The notes: generated by a model from the letters alone, not told the origin. Positions 11,427 through 24,234 are shown, counted from the stretch's first letter. The stretch: DNA of 64,000 bases from Dipodascopsis uninucleata var. uninucleata (GCA_030568195.1 JAJLTO010000013.1:186001-250000), one strand, 5' to 3'. Made by a program: numbers and translations.

Positions 11427-13372
11427 TTAATCGTCCTTAGAGGAGTCCTTGTTTAGTCTAGCAGACTCGATATTGTCACTGAAAAAGTTAGAAACAGAGG
11501 TATGACAAACAATAATAAAAACTAGAACTTACTTGTATTCAGGATGATCATCATCATCCTCAGACCAACGATCATACTCGTCATCTGGTGCCTCGAACAT
11601 CGTCTCATTTTCTACGCCATTATTCTTTGAGTCTGGATTAACATTCACTGAGGAACCACCATTGCCATATGGGTTTGATTCAGGATGAACAACAGACCCT
11701 GCTAGGCTGTCATTATCAATACTATCACGTCCATATGGATTGGCACTACCAGAGTTCACCGTAGTATTCACAGGATCATAACCGTGCGAAGGAATTGCTT
11801 CCTCATCTGCAAGTGATCCAGCAAGACTCGCGATTTCAAATCCTTCGCCATCCTCATCTTGTGCAAGCTCATCAGACATGGCAAATCGGCGATTGTTTGC
11901 AGTTGGCCGCCAAAGAAAGGCAATGAGGACGAAATCCACAAAATAGACAACGTTCATCCAGCCGTCTAACACAAACCATCTAGATTTCCAGTGAAGTGGA
12001 ATGAAGTCGCGCGAATTTCGGTCTGCAAATGTTATACTGCTGAAAAAAAAGAAAGCAAAAATAACAATAATACTCGTCATAAGTAGCCAGAAAAGACGAT
12101 TGTACATCAGCGCTTTCACATTTTGCTTCCGCTCTTTTAATTCACGAATAGTTTTAGTGAGTGAATTCAAAATCCACAGGTAGAAGATATTCATTGTGGT
12201 TGCCAATGGTAACGTAACAAGCAAAATGAGTAATCCAGCAGTATCGGGAGTAACCATGAAAGTAGCCACAGCATAGAGAATACCAAATAAGAAATGCAAT
12301 CCGGCCAAAATTCTGCATTTTGTCATAGTAGACCCCAAAGAAGGTTTGACAACACCGTATCCCATGCAGACGATTAGCAGGAGAAAGAAGGTAAAGGCAT
12401 TGCGGAAAGCATTTAGAATAGACACAGTCACCATATAAATTCGAGAAAAAACAGTATTTCCACTTCTGTTCACAAGATCGTAATAGCCCCAGACTATAAG
12501 CATTTCTATGGCCAGGAATGCAACACAAGCAGTGATGTAATTTTGAACAGCCAATATATCACTTCGGTATTGCACGTAGAGGAACATCCAGAAGGCTAGA
12601 ACAACGCTGTATGCAATTGCTGTACCACCGTAGAAAGGTAGTTTAGCAATTTGAGAAGCAGGCAATTTACCAAACGCATTCTGAAATGTGACAACACCTT
12701 CGTAACTGAAATCTTCGGAAGTAGCATATGTTCCAACACAATAGAAGCCCGTGCGGTGAACTTGATACTTGATGGGATCCTGTTGAACACTAGAAAGTGT
12801 AATGGCTTTAGTATAAGCGGACGATATATTGCCATCAGCTGTTCCTTCTAGTAGAAATTCGCCATATTGCTCTTTAGTGCAGAGGTTTTTAGAGATTGCA
12901 GATTCATCGCACACGTATACCTTGTTATCTTCATTAGAACCCTCAGGTACTTCGATACCTATTTTATCTATATCCTCCCACTCGAAGATGACAATACCAA
13001 CAGTACCATCGTCCGCTTTGGCGGCATTTGCAGGTGTTCTCAGAAGAACTAAAAACATTTCGGTTAAATCTTAGCTATTCTCTATACACAACGCATATAC
13101 TAAAAATATCCATCATACCTTCAATATAAGGATCGATATTACCACCCCAATCTCGGCGTCCATACATTCCGTTACATTGTTGTCGAGAATTTACATCGCT
13201 AGACTACATTGCGAATTGGTCATTGTGTGACCAGTAGTTAGTATCTTCATCGATCTATACAAATAAAGCACTAGTAACATACTATTGGCATTTCATTCGC
13301 ATAAACTAGGCCGGTGAATCCAAAGAAAATGAAGCACAAGAGTGCAGTTGAGAGATTCAATATCCTGGACAT
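11427..13372 (-). CDS. PTM1: PTM1-type lung-seven-transmembrane protein
   Basis: The exons are 13283-13372, 13119-13203, 11533-13048 and 11427-11478 (580 aa). It begins with a signal peptide (MSRILNLSTALLCFIFFGF, cleavage near VYA). A lumenal domain containing NGMYGRRDWGGNIDPYI follows, then about seven membrane helices (residues 195-445), then a cytosolic acidic, Ser/Asn-rich tail. This matches yeast Ptm1/YHL017W and the GPR107/108 family of Golgi-endosomal membrane proteins, implicated in trafficking and retrieval. The last intron (11479-11532) has a GTAAGT donor and TTTCAG acceptor. If it is retained, the protein stops at once after PEYK; if spliced, it gains a tail ending KDSSKDD. Phase and the acidic tail favour splicing, but both isoforms are possible. 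Confidence 0.9.
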
Positions 13373-14037
13373 TGCTCCCTTGTATTGTAGCCACTTCTGG
13401 TAAATCACACGTTATGTCTATCTCAATACCCTTCCACAATGAACTGGTACCTCTAACAGAGAAACTATACTGAAATTTCTCGCGTTAACGTCCAATCCTT
13501 AAAAAGTCTTCTTCCCCGATTATAAAATATAGATGTTTCAGAATTTTTTGCCTATTTGTGCTGATATTATAAGAGACAAGATAATCGATCCACTATTTCG
13601 GTGCAGAGCAAGCCTAATAAAATTTAATATTAAATCGATCCAGTACGAAACAACTTACTTATATAGTTCACCTACCTTACTCGCCTATAATATCTTTGTA
13701 AAATGTGCTGAGTATAGGGATTATTCACCAAGACCCGTAGTATATAAATTGTCCAGTGAACTATAGCAATTTGCGTTTTCATGTATAATGGCAGCCAAAT
13801 AAACTGAATTTGATGACGTTTACAGTATTAAATTTTGACTACTTTAACCCCGTGTATTTGGAAAATTATAGACCTAATTACTACAACATATAATGTTACT
13901 GTTATATTATTTAAACTAGAAAAAAATTACGGAAATTTAACTGTCTTCGAGAAACTTTTACTCTAGATTTTAATTCATTTCTAACAGTGCCATTGTAATC
14001 AAATTAAGGGATTATCGAGTACAAAAGCAATTTAGCA
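13373..14037. other. divergent promoter, PTM1-type gene and GEP4
   Basis: This 665-bp AT-rich region lies between divergent genes. A 77-codon plus-strand frame at 13533 has no recognisable features and is not accepted. No structured element is seen. Confidence 0.4.
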
Positions 14038-14822
14038 ATGAATATCACCGGGACTCTGCATGCAGTAAAGGTACTCGTGAATCCAAATCTTGCAGCACCC
14101 CATCTGCGAGTTCCTACACTTGATCAACTCCCAATTCCTCTGTCAAAGGCATTGACAACTGCTGATGGCAAGCCAGCGGATATCCGTGCAATTGTGGTGG
14201 ATAAAGATAACTGTTTTGCAGAGCCGGAAGGCAAGAATGTGTGGCCAGCATATCGGGTAGGTAAGGAAGATCTTTATCCACAACATCTTTGCTTCCACTT
14301 TATATTAACGAAGACATGTTATTTAAGGAAACATGGAAGCTCCTCAAGGAACATTATGGTAATAAGCGAATGTTAGTTGTAAGCAATTCTGCGGGATCAT
14401 CGTCGGATAAGGACTACGAGGATGCTAAAGAGCTCGAGAAGCGGATCCAAGTTCCAGTTTTGAGACATGCTGTTAAGGTACGAGCTATTTGATATTGGCA
14501 ATCCTGATCCATATTCTGACTATTTATGGAACTACATTGCTCTGGCAATGTTTCTGTTTCTACCACATAGAAACCGGGCTGTGGCGACGAAATCATGAAA
14601 TACTTTATGAACAATACAGATGTTACCCATCCATCGCAAGTAGCGATTATTGGTGATCGATTACTGACAGACATCGTCCTTGCAAACGAGATGCATGCAT
14701 GGGGAGTATGGATTTCCGTTGGAGTGGTTCCTTTGAAGAGCTTTCCGGTGCAAGTGGAAAGATGGCTCTGTACATTAATGGATAGATGTGAAATTAAACC
14801 AGTAATACCGCCATCGAAGTAA
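14038..14822 (+). CDS. GEP4: mitochondrial phosphatidylglycerophosphatase Gep4
   Basis: The exons are 14038-14256, 14328-14477 and 14571-14822, all joined in phase 0 (206 aa, near yeast Gep4 at 185). Gep4 dephosphorylates phosphatidylglycerophosphate to phosphatidylglycerol on the matrix side of the inner mitochondrial membrane, the step before cardiolipin synthesis. HAD-superfamily motif I is VVDKDNCF with Asp55/Asp57. Motif II lies in LVVSNSAGSSSDKD. The KKPGCGDEIM lysine sits at the second splice junction, and AIIGDRLLTDIVLAN carries the acidic motif. The first donor is GTAGGT, chosen because WPAYR must continue into ETWKLL as in the family. The gene is convergent with the homeodomain gene. 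Confidence 0.94.
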
Positions 14823-15479
14823 GCAATATGGAAGCGAGAAATATTTTATATGAGAATTTTAAATGGACATGAGAGCCATGTAAATAGTCAAATTAATTAT
14901 AGAATATATTATTACTATTCTCCTCAGTTAATAGCAGATGAATAAAGTATACTACGCCTTGTATGAAATATTAATACATTGTTACAATATATCTATATGC
15001 ATATAGATATGTATAGATATAAAACTTCAATGTTGAAATTCAAATATAGTTACATATTATTAAACAAACCAGAAAGGATAAGCTGACAAAAGTACTTGAA
15101 CCTTCAGTACCTTGTCGTATAGCAATATAAGTTACAAATACATTGGAATAGAAGTACTAAATACAGTTTCTATGAAAATAAAGACTAAGAAAAAGTTGTC
15201 TATCTTGAACTATGGTTACATCTGTGTACGAGGTTTAGAATAACAATAGGCACGGAAATACAGAAGCAAAAAATAAATATGACAAAAAGTGAACAGAAAC
15301 ATACAACGGTAGCTAGACAAGTATATATAAATAGAAATATAAATCATAAATTTTAATAAAACAAAAAGGAAAAGGAACATAAACTAAATCACCCATAAAC
15401 ACCGTAATAAAAATTAATATGATTTATATAAATAGTTGTATGACCCTTGAACAAAATATCGGAAAGCTCTGTTCCCTAA
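14823..15479. other. convergent 3' region, GEP4 and homeodomain gene
   Basis: This 657-bp region is strongly AT-rich. It contains a 22-bp perfect palindrome at 14989-15010 and A-rich runs consistent with 3' UTRs. No gene is seen. Confidence 0.4.
14989..15010. repeat. 22-bp perfect AT-rich palindrome
   Basis: The half-site ATATCTATATG is followed directly by its reverse complement, centred between 14999 and 15000. It is in the shared 3' region of two convergent genes. Its low complexity makes chance plausible. Confidence 0.6.
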
Positions 15480-17871
15480 TCACATCATAGTATAATTACC
15501 CATATCCATAGTTGAAGCAACGTTGGATGCATTATCACTATTGCCCCCATTGTCTTCCACCCTTAGTTTAACAAAACTATCCTGAAACATTTGCCCCTCA
15601 TGCATTCCCAGATGGTCGACTGAACTAGATGTAGCATTTATTCCGGAGTATAAGTTCATATCCGACAAGTCATAAGTCTCAGCTGCACTAGATGAAGGAG
15701 TGGGGGTGACTGCATTTACAGTAATGGGTGGCATAGAAGAGTCATTAGTTTGAAGTGAGTTTTCCAGCCAAATATTGGTAGCTCCGAAAGGATGCATGTT
15801 GACCATATCACCTGTTAAAGATGTAGGGGTACTAGCCGAAGGTATAGAACCTCCTGTAACATTAGCAGTTATAAGAGGCGTATGTGGAACACCGTTCATC
15901 ATAGGCGGTGACTGAAATCCAGAATTAGATGACGTCGTACTCATTGGGAATGAATACATATCAAAATACTGCGTATTCGCATCTGGTCTCATTGACGCCA
16001 ATTCAGAAGTATCCATGCTTGCTGGAGTAGCCGCCAAATCCATATCAAGATTTAATTGAGTAGACAACATAGTAGTAGCTGGAACTGAAGACCGCGGTAC
16101 TGAAGATTGCGCCATAGCAGTTGCAGGAGCAGAGGTCGGAATAGACGTAGGTCGGACAGATGTAGAAGATGCAGCTACTCCAGGGGCAACCATTTGTGAC
16201 TGAATCGCCAATGGTATTGCAGAAGAAACAGTTGGAATAGACGGCGCAGAAGTGGGAGCCGAAACTAGAACCAAATTTTGGCTCGGTGAGTTCTGAGCCT
16301 GAAGTCCTGTAGGAGGATATCTGAAACCAGGTACTCCCGAGAGGTTGAGGTGAGCTAAATCAATAGCAATCGGAACAGACCGACTTCTGTTTCGCTTATG
16401 CGTGTGTGGAAACGGTCGGGACTGGTTTATTGTTGAAGGATCTTCCACCGTTGTTGGCATTGGAGTTAATGGCATTATCGACGCCGCTGTATCCAGCGGG
16501 GAAACCGGTGCTGAAGAAGTATAAGTTTGATTTGCGAGACTAGAACTTGAGTTGCTCATAGAACTAGTAGTACTATTACTGCGAACAGTTCTGGTTCTGC
16601 TATGATCAGTTTTCTGACACAAAAGTTCAGCAAGCTGATGTTCAAGAACTTTTAAAGGACCAGTCAATCGATGCTCAAATACCTTAGAAGCTTGCTGTCC
16701 TTCGGTGAAATCCTCTGTCTCAATCCAACCTCCATTCAAATCAAGTGATTCCATGAAAAAGAAAGGACGTCGCAAAAGATGAATAACAATGTCTCCCAAC
16801 TCAGCTGACTGTCTATTTTCGTCTGTGATATTATTCTCTTGCTTGAAAGTAGCAGGGTGCGCTTCCACATATATCTGCTTTATAAATGAAAATGGATATT
16901 CGATCTTGAATCCAATCGATTCGTTCTTGATATAATATGTAAACTGCGACTGTGAAGGAGAATAGAATGTGACAAGATCCATAGCCATACAGCTAACGCG
17001 TCTCCATGTTCCAATTGTAAGAGAACGACATGTGAATCTGTTTACAAGAGTTTTACCAGATGAAGCCTCCGGAGGAGTTAAAACCATGCCCCCTGTTCCA
17101 GGCATTATGAATGAACGATCACTAATTCCTCCATAACTAGCTGACCGACCTAGATATTCTCTGGGATTGTCCATGCCAAACGCTCTGGCAAAAAAAGTAT
17201 TTGAGGTGCCAGATCGAGGACCTGTAGACTGAACTGCCAAATATTGCTTCATTGAGTCTGGAATAAGATCATAATCCTCACCAGTCTCTATTGATTTCTT
17301 AGCAAGAAGCTTAATCTTCGCGCGTCTGTTTTGAAACCAGATCTGAACAGACCGCTCTGTCATATTAATCTGATCAGCAACCCGCATTCTGGTTTTCGCA
17401 TTTGGAGCAGGATTAACTGCAAACTCTGCTTCAAGGATGGCTAGTTGTTCTGACGTTGCTCTCTGTCTCTTATTATTCTTTTGTTGCTGAGTGAGAGTCT
17501 TTCGAGTGGAGGGTCGTCTACTCAACGGAGCTGAAGATGCATTTCCATTAGATCCAGTAGACGATGTAGATATTCCATAAGAATCTTTAAATCCGGATAA
17601 TTGTCCGGACGGGCTAGTGGCAGTATCCGCACTATTTGAATCAGTTGGTGATTGAGATGCCGATCTGACTGTGAAATCTGAACTGTCGAGCAAGTCGTCC
17701 TGCGACAAACTAAGATCGTCTAGAAAACCTGAATCTAAAAAAGAATTTATAACGTAAGTAAATAACTATCTCAGCTAGTATAGTAGCAGACGAAAATGAT
17801 ATAGAATCATAAATAATCATACCGCTCGATTCTAAATTAATATGAGTATCAATTTTTAGATCCATTGTCAT
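15480..17871 (-). CDS. homeodomain transcription factor (Phx1/Pho2-like)
   Basis: The exons are 17823-17871 and 15480-17734 (767 aa from the first ATG; a second in-frame ATG lies two codons later). The short first exon encodes MTMDLKIDTHINLESS and joins in phase 1 through a GTATGA donor. A Ser/Thr-rich segment precedes the homeodomain at about residues 103-161: RQRATSEQLAILEAEF, then the recognition helix SVQIWFQNRRAKIK. Residues about 250-400 form a conserved-looking beta-rich block (ESIGFKIEYPFSFIKQI, LRRPFFFMESL) found C-terminal to homeodomains in fungal Phx1/Pho2-type regulators. The rest is low-complexity Ser/Thr/Pro/Ala with Gln and Met, typical of activation regions. Phx1 relatives act in stationary-phase and metabolic stress survival; the target here is unknown. 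Confidence 0.9.
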
Positions 17872-18699
17872 ATACGCCAAAATATAAAATTGAAGATATG
17901 ATTTTCCGCCTTCTATAGAAAAGGTTCGGCTATTACTCCTTAAGAACCTTAATGTCTCTCCGAATGAAAAAATATCGAGTAGCGGCGTTCTATTAAGGAT
18001 GATAATTGGTTGTTCTACTTTCGAAAATAATAGACCAAGAATTGGATTAATTTATCAGCTGGTTGATGTGATAAAATTGATATATGACGAATAAAGCAAG
18101 ACAATCTGATTTGTATAAATGAATGTGATCTTCGAATAGAGTATTGCAGTTAAACCGTAAATAAGTGAAATCGTTAAGGAGTGACTAGTTATAATGAAAT
18201 ATAATGTAAACAGTAAAGAATGACTGGAGATACGAATATCAGTAATTTTTTTATAATTTCTTGGTAGTACGTGGCTTCGGCAGACAATAGTTGGATGCCC
18301 GATCAAATTCGAGTAGCTGAAAGAAAGAAGAAAAAGCACGCGAAGCACGGCTAAACCATGAGAATTTCAGCAAATTTCGGATCGCATGAAAAATATAAGT
18401 AAGAGCTAATCTTTTGAAAAGAATCACGAAGTGACAGCGGAAAAACACTCTCGCAGTATATACGCAGAAACAGATTATGCTGATGAACAGTATGTATAAA
18501 TATACCACGTACAGCTCAACAGGAATCCATTTAATTGCGTCTAAAAGAGGTGCACTATACGCTGACAGATTTCTTAAATAAATTCAGCCCTGATTTGATG
18601 GCAAATGCTCTTCGATTCAGCCTATCCGGGCGACCGACTACTAGGACAGAGTGAGCCGTATTATCACTAAATAGCACAAAATACGTCGACAGTCACTGA

Positions 18700-19020
18700 T
18701 AGAGAGTGAGTGACCTGCTATCGCATTAAAATAAAGGAGAGACGAAACGGAAACCAGTAAACACTAACCGAAGATGGTGAGAAACAAAATCAGAGAGATA
18801 GAGAAAAAAAAAAAGGATTGTAGCAGCTGAATATAAAGAAAAGCAACAGTAAGTCAAAAATACGGTGAAAGTAGCAGGAGAGAGCGCAAAGCGGGTGGAG
18901 TGGAAAAACGAGGATTAAAGGTAGGATGAAAAGAAAAATAGGGTTTATTTGGATATCTTCTGTACTGAGAAGAGCAAAAAAAGAGAGAAAAGAAAAGAAA
19001 GGGGAACTGGGAAAATCTGT
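18700..19020. other. purine-rich tract
   Basis: Long runs of A and G (GAGAGAT, AAAAAAAAAAAGG, AAAAGAAAAGAAAGGGG) dominate one strand for about 300 bp. Read as the leader of the minus-strand homeodomain gene this is a CT-rich block, a common feature near fungal transcription starts. Confidence 0.4.
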
Positions 19021-21514
19021 AACGTCTTATTAACGAGCCTAGTGCTTTATAGTACTAGCCTCTCACTACTCCCGGTAGCACATTTGTGCCACGTGCAATA
19101 TACATATGGCACATACGTGTAACAATCATGCAGTTGACATCCCAACGCTGACTGAATTGCGTCCTGCGTGAGATTTGACTTGGTTTGAGATCTAGTCTCT
19201 TCTAAGAACTATATACTTCGGGGCCTTGACTCAGGGGAACTGTGACCGAGCACGTGAATATTGTGAGTTTTGTGATCGCGCGATAGCATCGGTACTGTTT
19301 GAACAGCAAGAACAGCACAGCCGGACTTCCGTATCGCCTGTACAAGATACTAGTACGTTCAACTACGAACATGCGTCTACAGTTTCTGCTGCTGTTTGAC
19401 AGCCACATCAATGGCCATTCTGGCTCACCATCGTGGGAGTTACACATGACTAAAAAATTTTCTCTTTACCCAATAACGGAGTATAGTGGGACCGCAGTTC
19501 TTTCACACAGGTATCTGCATAGTGAGTTTTTAGTATACATATGTCCTTGTGTATGTAGTATTTATGATTAAGAGAGTATCGAGATGAATACAGTGCTAGA
19601 CAATATTATATATATGAAGGAGCCTATCGTACACTGCAAAAGGTGGACTCGTCGTCTACCCACGCCCAAGTATTCGTCAGCGCGCATTGAATACGAAAAC
19701 AAAATGTCGCGCATACTATGCTTGTACATATATCGCCGGCGCTGATGGGTGCGCTAGCCCAGCTCCGTGTACCTTGGCCTGCTATCCCACTTATGCCGCT
19801 CTCGTCTTACGTAGCATAGAACCTTATTTTGATCAGAATGATGGCAGATATTCGGACCTGTGAGCGGGAAACCGCGTAGGCTTCCAGTGCCAGAGACAAC
19901 AAGGAGACAGTGTGCTCTGCGCAGTGACCAGGCTCGTTAGCGTCCTTTAGCTTGTATAAGTAGTTTACTCTGGATGCAACGGACCCTGGCAGAGGCAGGA
20001 GCTAGTTTACAGTTTTACATAGTCTACCTAGGTTTAAACCAGTTCTTTGACCGCAGTAGCATTTGCTTCTTATACCACCAAGTCTGGCTCCGGTCACGCT
20101 GAATTCCTGACTATTAGCATGAGCCATCGTCAAAACTGTCAAAAGCTACTCATATGCCCGTCTACAAGGTTTTGGCATCTCGCTTTTGTGTAGCTTGGCA
20201 TGTATATTAGGGGGTTACACTGATACTCATACTGGCTAATGCACTTGTATGGGGGGCCAGCCTACTTCGTGCTTGGCTGACCGACCGCCAGCGACATTCT
20301 TAAGATCAGACGATACAGACATGTATTTAGTTTCGCAGCCTGTCGTGCGCCACTGCTGGTACTACATATGCGTATACGATGTATTGTCAGTGTAAGAATA
20401 GCATGCGCTGCGCGAACATTTCTTGGTATTTGCTGAGGCACAACCAGTACATTTCTCGTGATCTTTATCATGGTAAGCGTCCGTGGTGTAGACATAAGCG
20501 TATTTACCACGCGTACATATGCACGCGTAGGCAAGATTACTGGCTTGTACTATAAATTATATATTGGCTGTGCAATAAAGCGTGAAATAGGTTTACGATT
20601 GATTGTATCCTGGCTCGCTTGTGGGTGCCGGGCTCCTGTCGTGTCGCAAAAGCTCGCTGTCTCGAGAAACGGGAAATCTATCGCTCAGCATATACATATA
20701 TATATATGCTCGTAAGCATTCATAGCTTCTTAAGTTTATTTATATTCGCATATAGACCTAAATATGCCCAAATTCACACCCTAACGCAGCAGTATGTTCT
20801 CATTTCTTCTTGTCACCGATCGCTCATTTATTTTACATTCACAGGCCATCTCGATATTACCATCAAGGAGGTCTGAAATTAATGGGACGCCTGGGCATGT
20901 GTATGGTTTCCCATGAATGCGTGCGCAGCTTCTGAAAACAGGGAAAGCTAGCAACGATGACCTGGTTACACTTTGGAGCCTCTCTCACATCTCTGTCAGC
21001 GAAAATCTGCCGAGGGCCCGACTGTCGCAAATAAGTTCGCGTAGTCCTTTGTAGCCAGTTTAGCTCTAACGAATGCGCTCTACGTTTCTTCTTGACATCG
21101 TTACCGCTACGAAGCAGAGTTGGTCATTGCAGCCTAAAGCGTCATGCCTCATGCCAACGCCTTATAGGAATGATTATAAAGTCGCTTCTAGACGTCAATC
21201 TACAGATGCAGCGTTCGCTATTTGGGTAGTTTTCCCGGCAATCTTTTTGTCCTGCATACTACGAATAGAATCGCTTTCATATAGTCTTAAAGTACGTAGT
21301 CCATTAGGCACTGTAGAGGCAGCCACAGCACAAATATAGCCAAATACGATATCACGGATAAACATTTTTAGCATCAGTAATAAAATCCCAGGAGAAATAT
21401 TGGTCCTCTACACGCTTTATTTCCTAATGCTTCTAAGGAGGCGTTTGTGAAACGTTCATTGTGTTACGTAGCGGCAGTTGAAGTGCAATATCAGGGGTAT
21501 TGTACGATATCGAG

Positions 21515-21522
21515 TCACGTGA
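21515..21522. promoter_or_regulatory. TCACGTGA palindrome upstream of TIM13
   Basis: A perfect eight-base E-box palindrome lies about 240 bp upstream of the TIM13 ATG. It shares only the core with the sites at 5170 and 9798, not their TTTA flank. Confidence 0.4.
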
Positions 21523-21762
21523 ATAACATTTTGGTGACATTTTGTCTCATTTGGTGTAAATGTCAAGTAGTTTAGCAAGTAGACGCTCGTCCATTAAAAT
21601 CTATAGACGAAAAAAAAAAGAGCCGACGATACATTATTGATTGATCGTTTTGCGATACTTGGAAACGAAATAATCTTATCGTCTCGAAACGTCTGAATCT
21701 CGCTTGTCTTCCTGTTTACATATACATATCATATCAGATCTTAAGTGTTTGCGTTGAATACA

Positions 21763-22218
21763 ATGGCATTCTCTTTATTCGGGGGCAGTGGCTCTCCAAC
21801 CGCAAGCGCTGCATCAAGCTCTCCAACTGACGAACTGAAGAACAAGCTAAAGCAACAGCTTGCTCAGGAATTAGCAATTGCAAATGCCACAGAGCTTATA
21901 AATGTGAGCTGAACTATACGGAATAATTTGATAAGTAGAGCCTTTGGCAATGGAGACTAGCTGTACTGATGGCTCTGAAATATAGAAAATCTCCAGCAAC
22001 TGCTTCGAAAAGTGCATTGTTAACCCCGGACCAACTCTCAGCTCCGCAGATCAGGTATGGTTGATTAGAGAATAACGATATTTCCCCGTGATATTTACTA
22101 ATAAAATTACTAGACGTGCATTAATAAGTGCGCTGAAAAGTACATGCATGCATGGAATTTGGTTTCTCGAGAGTACGTTTCTCGTGTCCAGAGCGAATCA
22201 AAGAAGGGTACTCTCTAA
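21763..22218 (+). CDS. TIM13: mitochondrial intermembrane-space chaperone Tim13
   Basis: The exons are 21763-21903, 21986-22054 and 22114-22218, all phase 0 (104 aa, as in yeast Tim13 at 105). The twin CX3C signature is complete: CFEKC in exon 2 and CINKC at the start of exon 3. These cysteines form the disulfides of the small Tim hairpin, oxidised by Mia40. Tim13 pairs with Tim8 and escorts hydrophobic precursors such as Tim23 across the intermembrane space. The N-terminus (SLFGGSGSPTASAASSSP) is a flexible Ser/Gly-rich arm. The two introns (82 and 59 nt) flank exon 2, so each CX3C motif sits on its own exon. Confidence 0.95.
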
Positions 22219-22658
22219 ATGTCTCGATCATTTTTCTGTCTCTTTCTAAAAAACTTGATTTGAATATTGACGTAACATAATTTCTTTATTGTAAATATTA
22301 TAGCCTCATCAGCTCAATTGCTGTAGCGAAGCAAAGTAGGACCTACATCATTGATGTTCACTGAATACATTTAATACTGTCTCGACTTGTCCATCACGCT
22401 TAACAGTGCGACAGCTGCAGTACACAGCTTGCATAATACTCTAACTAGAATTCTTATTTCAGATCCGTTTCTCCGTAAAGTGGTTATGTGACTGTATTTG
22501 TAATGCTGTGATCGAATATTCTCCCAGGTGTGATGCAAGAACACGCTTAGTTAATTTGATTGACTTGCTCCCGCCTGTAATACAGTTTACTAAAATCGAA
22601 TTTGGACTGTTACACGTACATTTATCCTTAACACTAGGTACTACCAACCAGCGGCGAA
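22219..22658. other. intergenic region, TIM13 to RPN14
   Basis: This 440-bp gap lies between two tandem plus-strand genes. I see no additional frame with splice support and no notable structure. Confidence 0.4.
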
Positions 22659-24138
22659 ATGTCTCCATATACTGCATCTTTGCCAATATTCACTGTTCAA
22701 TCGGACTATCCTAACGTGATAGCAGATGTAAAATCCGGACAACAGCAAAAGGAGTCTTTTTGGGTTTCGTGTTACGTCAATGACAGTTCACGACACGGAT
22801 CAATTGATGTCTACCGAATAGGTGACGATATAGAACTTCGTGGACTAGATGGATTTGACGTGACATTAGAAGGCAATGTTAGTATAAAGAAATTATTCTT
22901 TTCTAATGCTCAGTGTTATTTCCAGGCTCTTACTAGTATTTAGGGAAGTTTGTCATTAGCTTGTCCTGGCTTTGTCGAGTCGGTAGCCATTTTCAAGCCA
23001 CCTAGGACTCTGATTCAAACGAACTCGAGTAAGCCTTTTTTAATTCATTGGAGCATACTTTCCTCTCATAAATCAGATACACTAACGTCAGATTGCTGGT
23101 TGATAGAAATCGAATCATTCGACATCTCACCGCAACAGGAGCTCTACATCGTCGGTGATAGTGATGGCATAGCTAATATAGGATCGATTGGTAGTGACGG
23201 TTCTGTGAAGGTACTATTCGTCTCTATTTTTAATTAAATAATCTAGTAGACTTCTAATATAGATATTGTAGAGAACCTTAGAGGGCCACCGCTCAGATAT
23301 TACGAAGTGCCTTTTTTTCCCATCGGGACAAGTCGCTCTCACTGCGTCTGTGGATATGCAGATCAAGCTATGGAGTGTGATAGACGGATCCAATCCTCGC
23401 ACATTTGTAGGACACAAGCGAGCTGTTTCTGATCTCGCGATGATAGATCAAGGTCGAAATTTTTTGTGTAAGCTTGAGTACTGCTATTTATGAAACAATG
23501 ATGAGTGAAGATACTGATATGCAGTTATAGCTGCCTCGCATGATAGTACGGTTAGACTATGGGAATGTGGGTCATCTCAGCTGCTACACACATTCGAATA
23601 TACTGGAAGTGATAGTAATGCTACTATTGAGTGTACCAGGCTTTCGCTAGCTTCAAGGCTCGACACCCCGGAGAATTTTATATCGTCTTCTTTAGACTTT
23701 TCGACCAAAGATAAGATGGTGGCAGTTGGATACAATACTGGTGAAGTTGGAATTTTCGGAGTGGGAACACGAGATATGCTGGCTATGGTCAATAATATGG
23801 ATGGATCAGCAAGTGACATAACTGGATTGGTTATCGACGGATCACGATTGATCCTAGGAAAGGATAATAAGACTGAAATATGGGATTTTCGGTCATTGAC
23901 TACACCAGTTGTATCTCTGAGCCTGCCCGCATCTATTACGGACGTTGCACTATTATCATCTAATACATTAGCGTATGCAACACACAGTGACTCAGGATTC
24001 CTTCTCGATATAAGCGGCGAACCACAGATTAAATGCTATACTTCTGGTATCAGTGAAGGTCTGACAGTTGGCGTTTGCAGTAGAGACGGAAGATCTGTGT
24101 ACTATGCTAGTAAGCAGGGCGACATATTCAAATATTAG
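22659..24138 (+). CDS. RPN14: Rpn14/PAAF1 WD40 proteasome assembly chaperone
   Basis: The exons are 22659-22877, 22944-23210, 23272-23467 and 23531-24138 (429 aa). The WD repeats are clearest at LEGHRSDITKCLFFPSGQVALTASVDMQIKLWSV and the next repeat (FVGHKRAVSDL to SASHDSTVRLWECG). The C-terminal VYYASKQGDIFKY matches the way PAAF1 ends. Rpn14/PAAF1 binds the Rpt6 ATPase C-terminus during assembly of the 19S proteasome base. Reading phase is preserved at all three introns, and the third splits a Ser codon inside a WD blade. It is tandem with TIM13 and convergent with the capping enzyme gene. The general WD40 call is certain. The RPN14 identity rests on the order and wording of the blades. Confidence 0.82.
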
Positions 24139-24234
24139 CATTGTTGTCTATGGAGGAAGTATGTAAAATGGAACAATGGGACTGAAAATTCTTAACACCA
24201 AAGCAGAATGCGTTGATGAAACCATTTCCATTTG

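Larger units (their letters stand above)
17872..21762. other. long divergent intergenic region, 3.9 kb
   Basis: This region separates the homeodomain gene from TIM13 and is the longest gene-free stretch in the window. About 18700-19020 is strongly purine-rich on the plus strand, so pyrimidine-rich in the direction of the homeodomain gene, as in many fungal leaders. About 19620-21060 is visibly GC-richer than its surroundings, without a long frame, splice-linked exons or conserved motifs that I recognise. A TCACGTGA palindrome lies at 21515-21522, nearer TIM13. A long regulated leader or an unrecognised non-coding RNA are both possible. Confidence 0.5.

Noticed and set aside
13533-13766. 77-codon plus-strand frame upstream of GEP4
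   Set aside because: Low complexity, no domain and no splice connection to GEP4.
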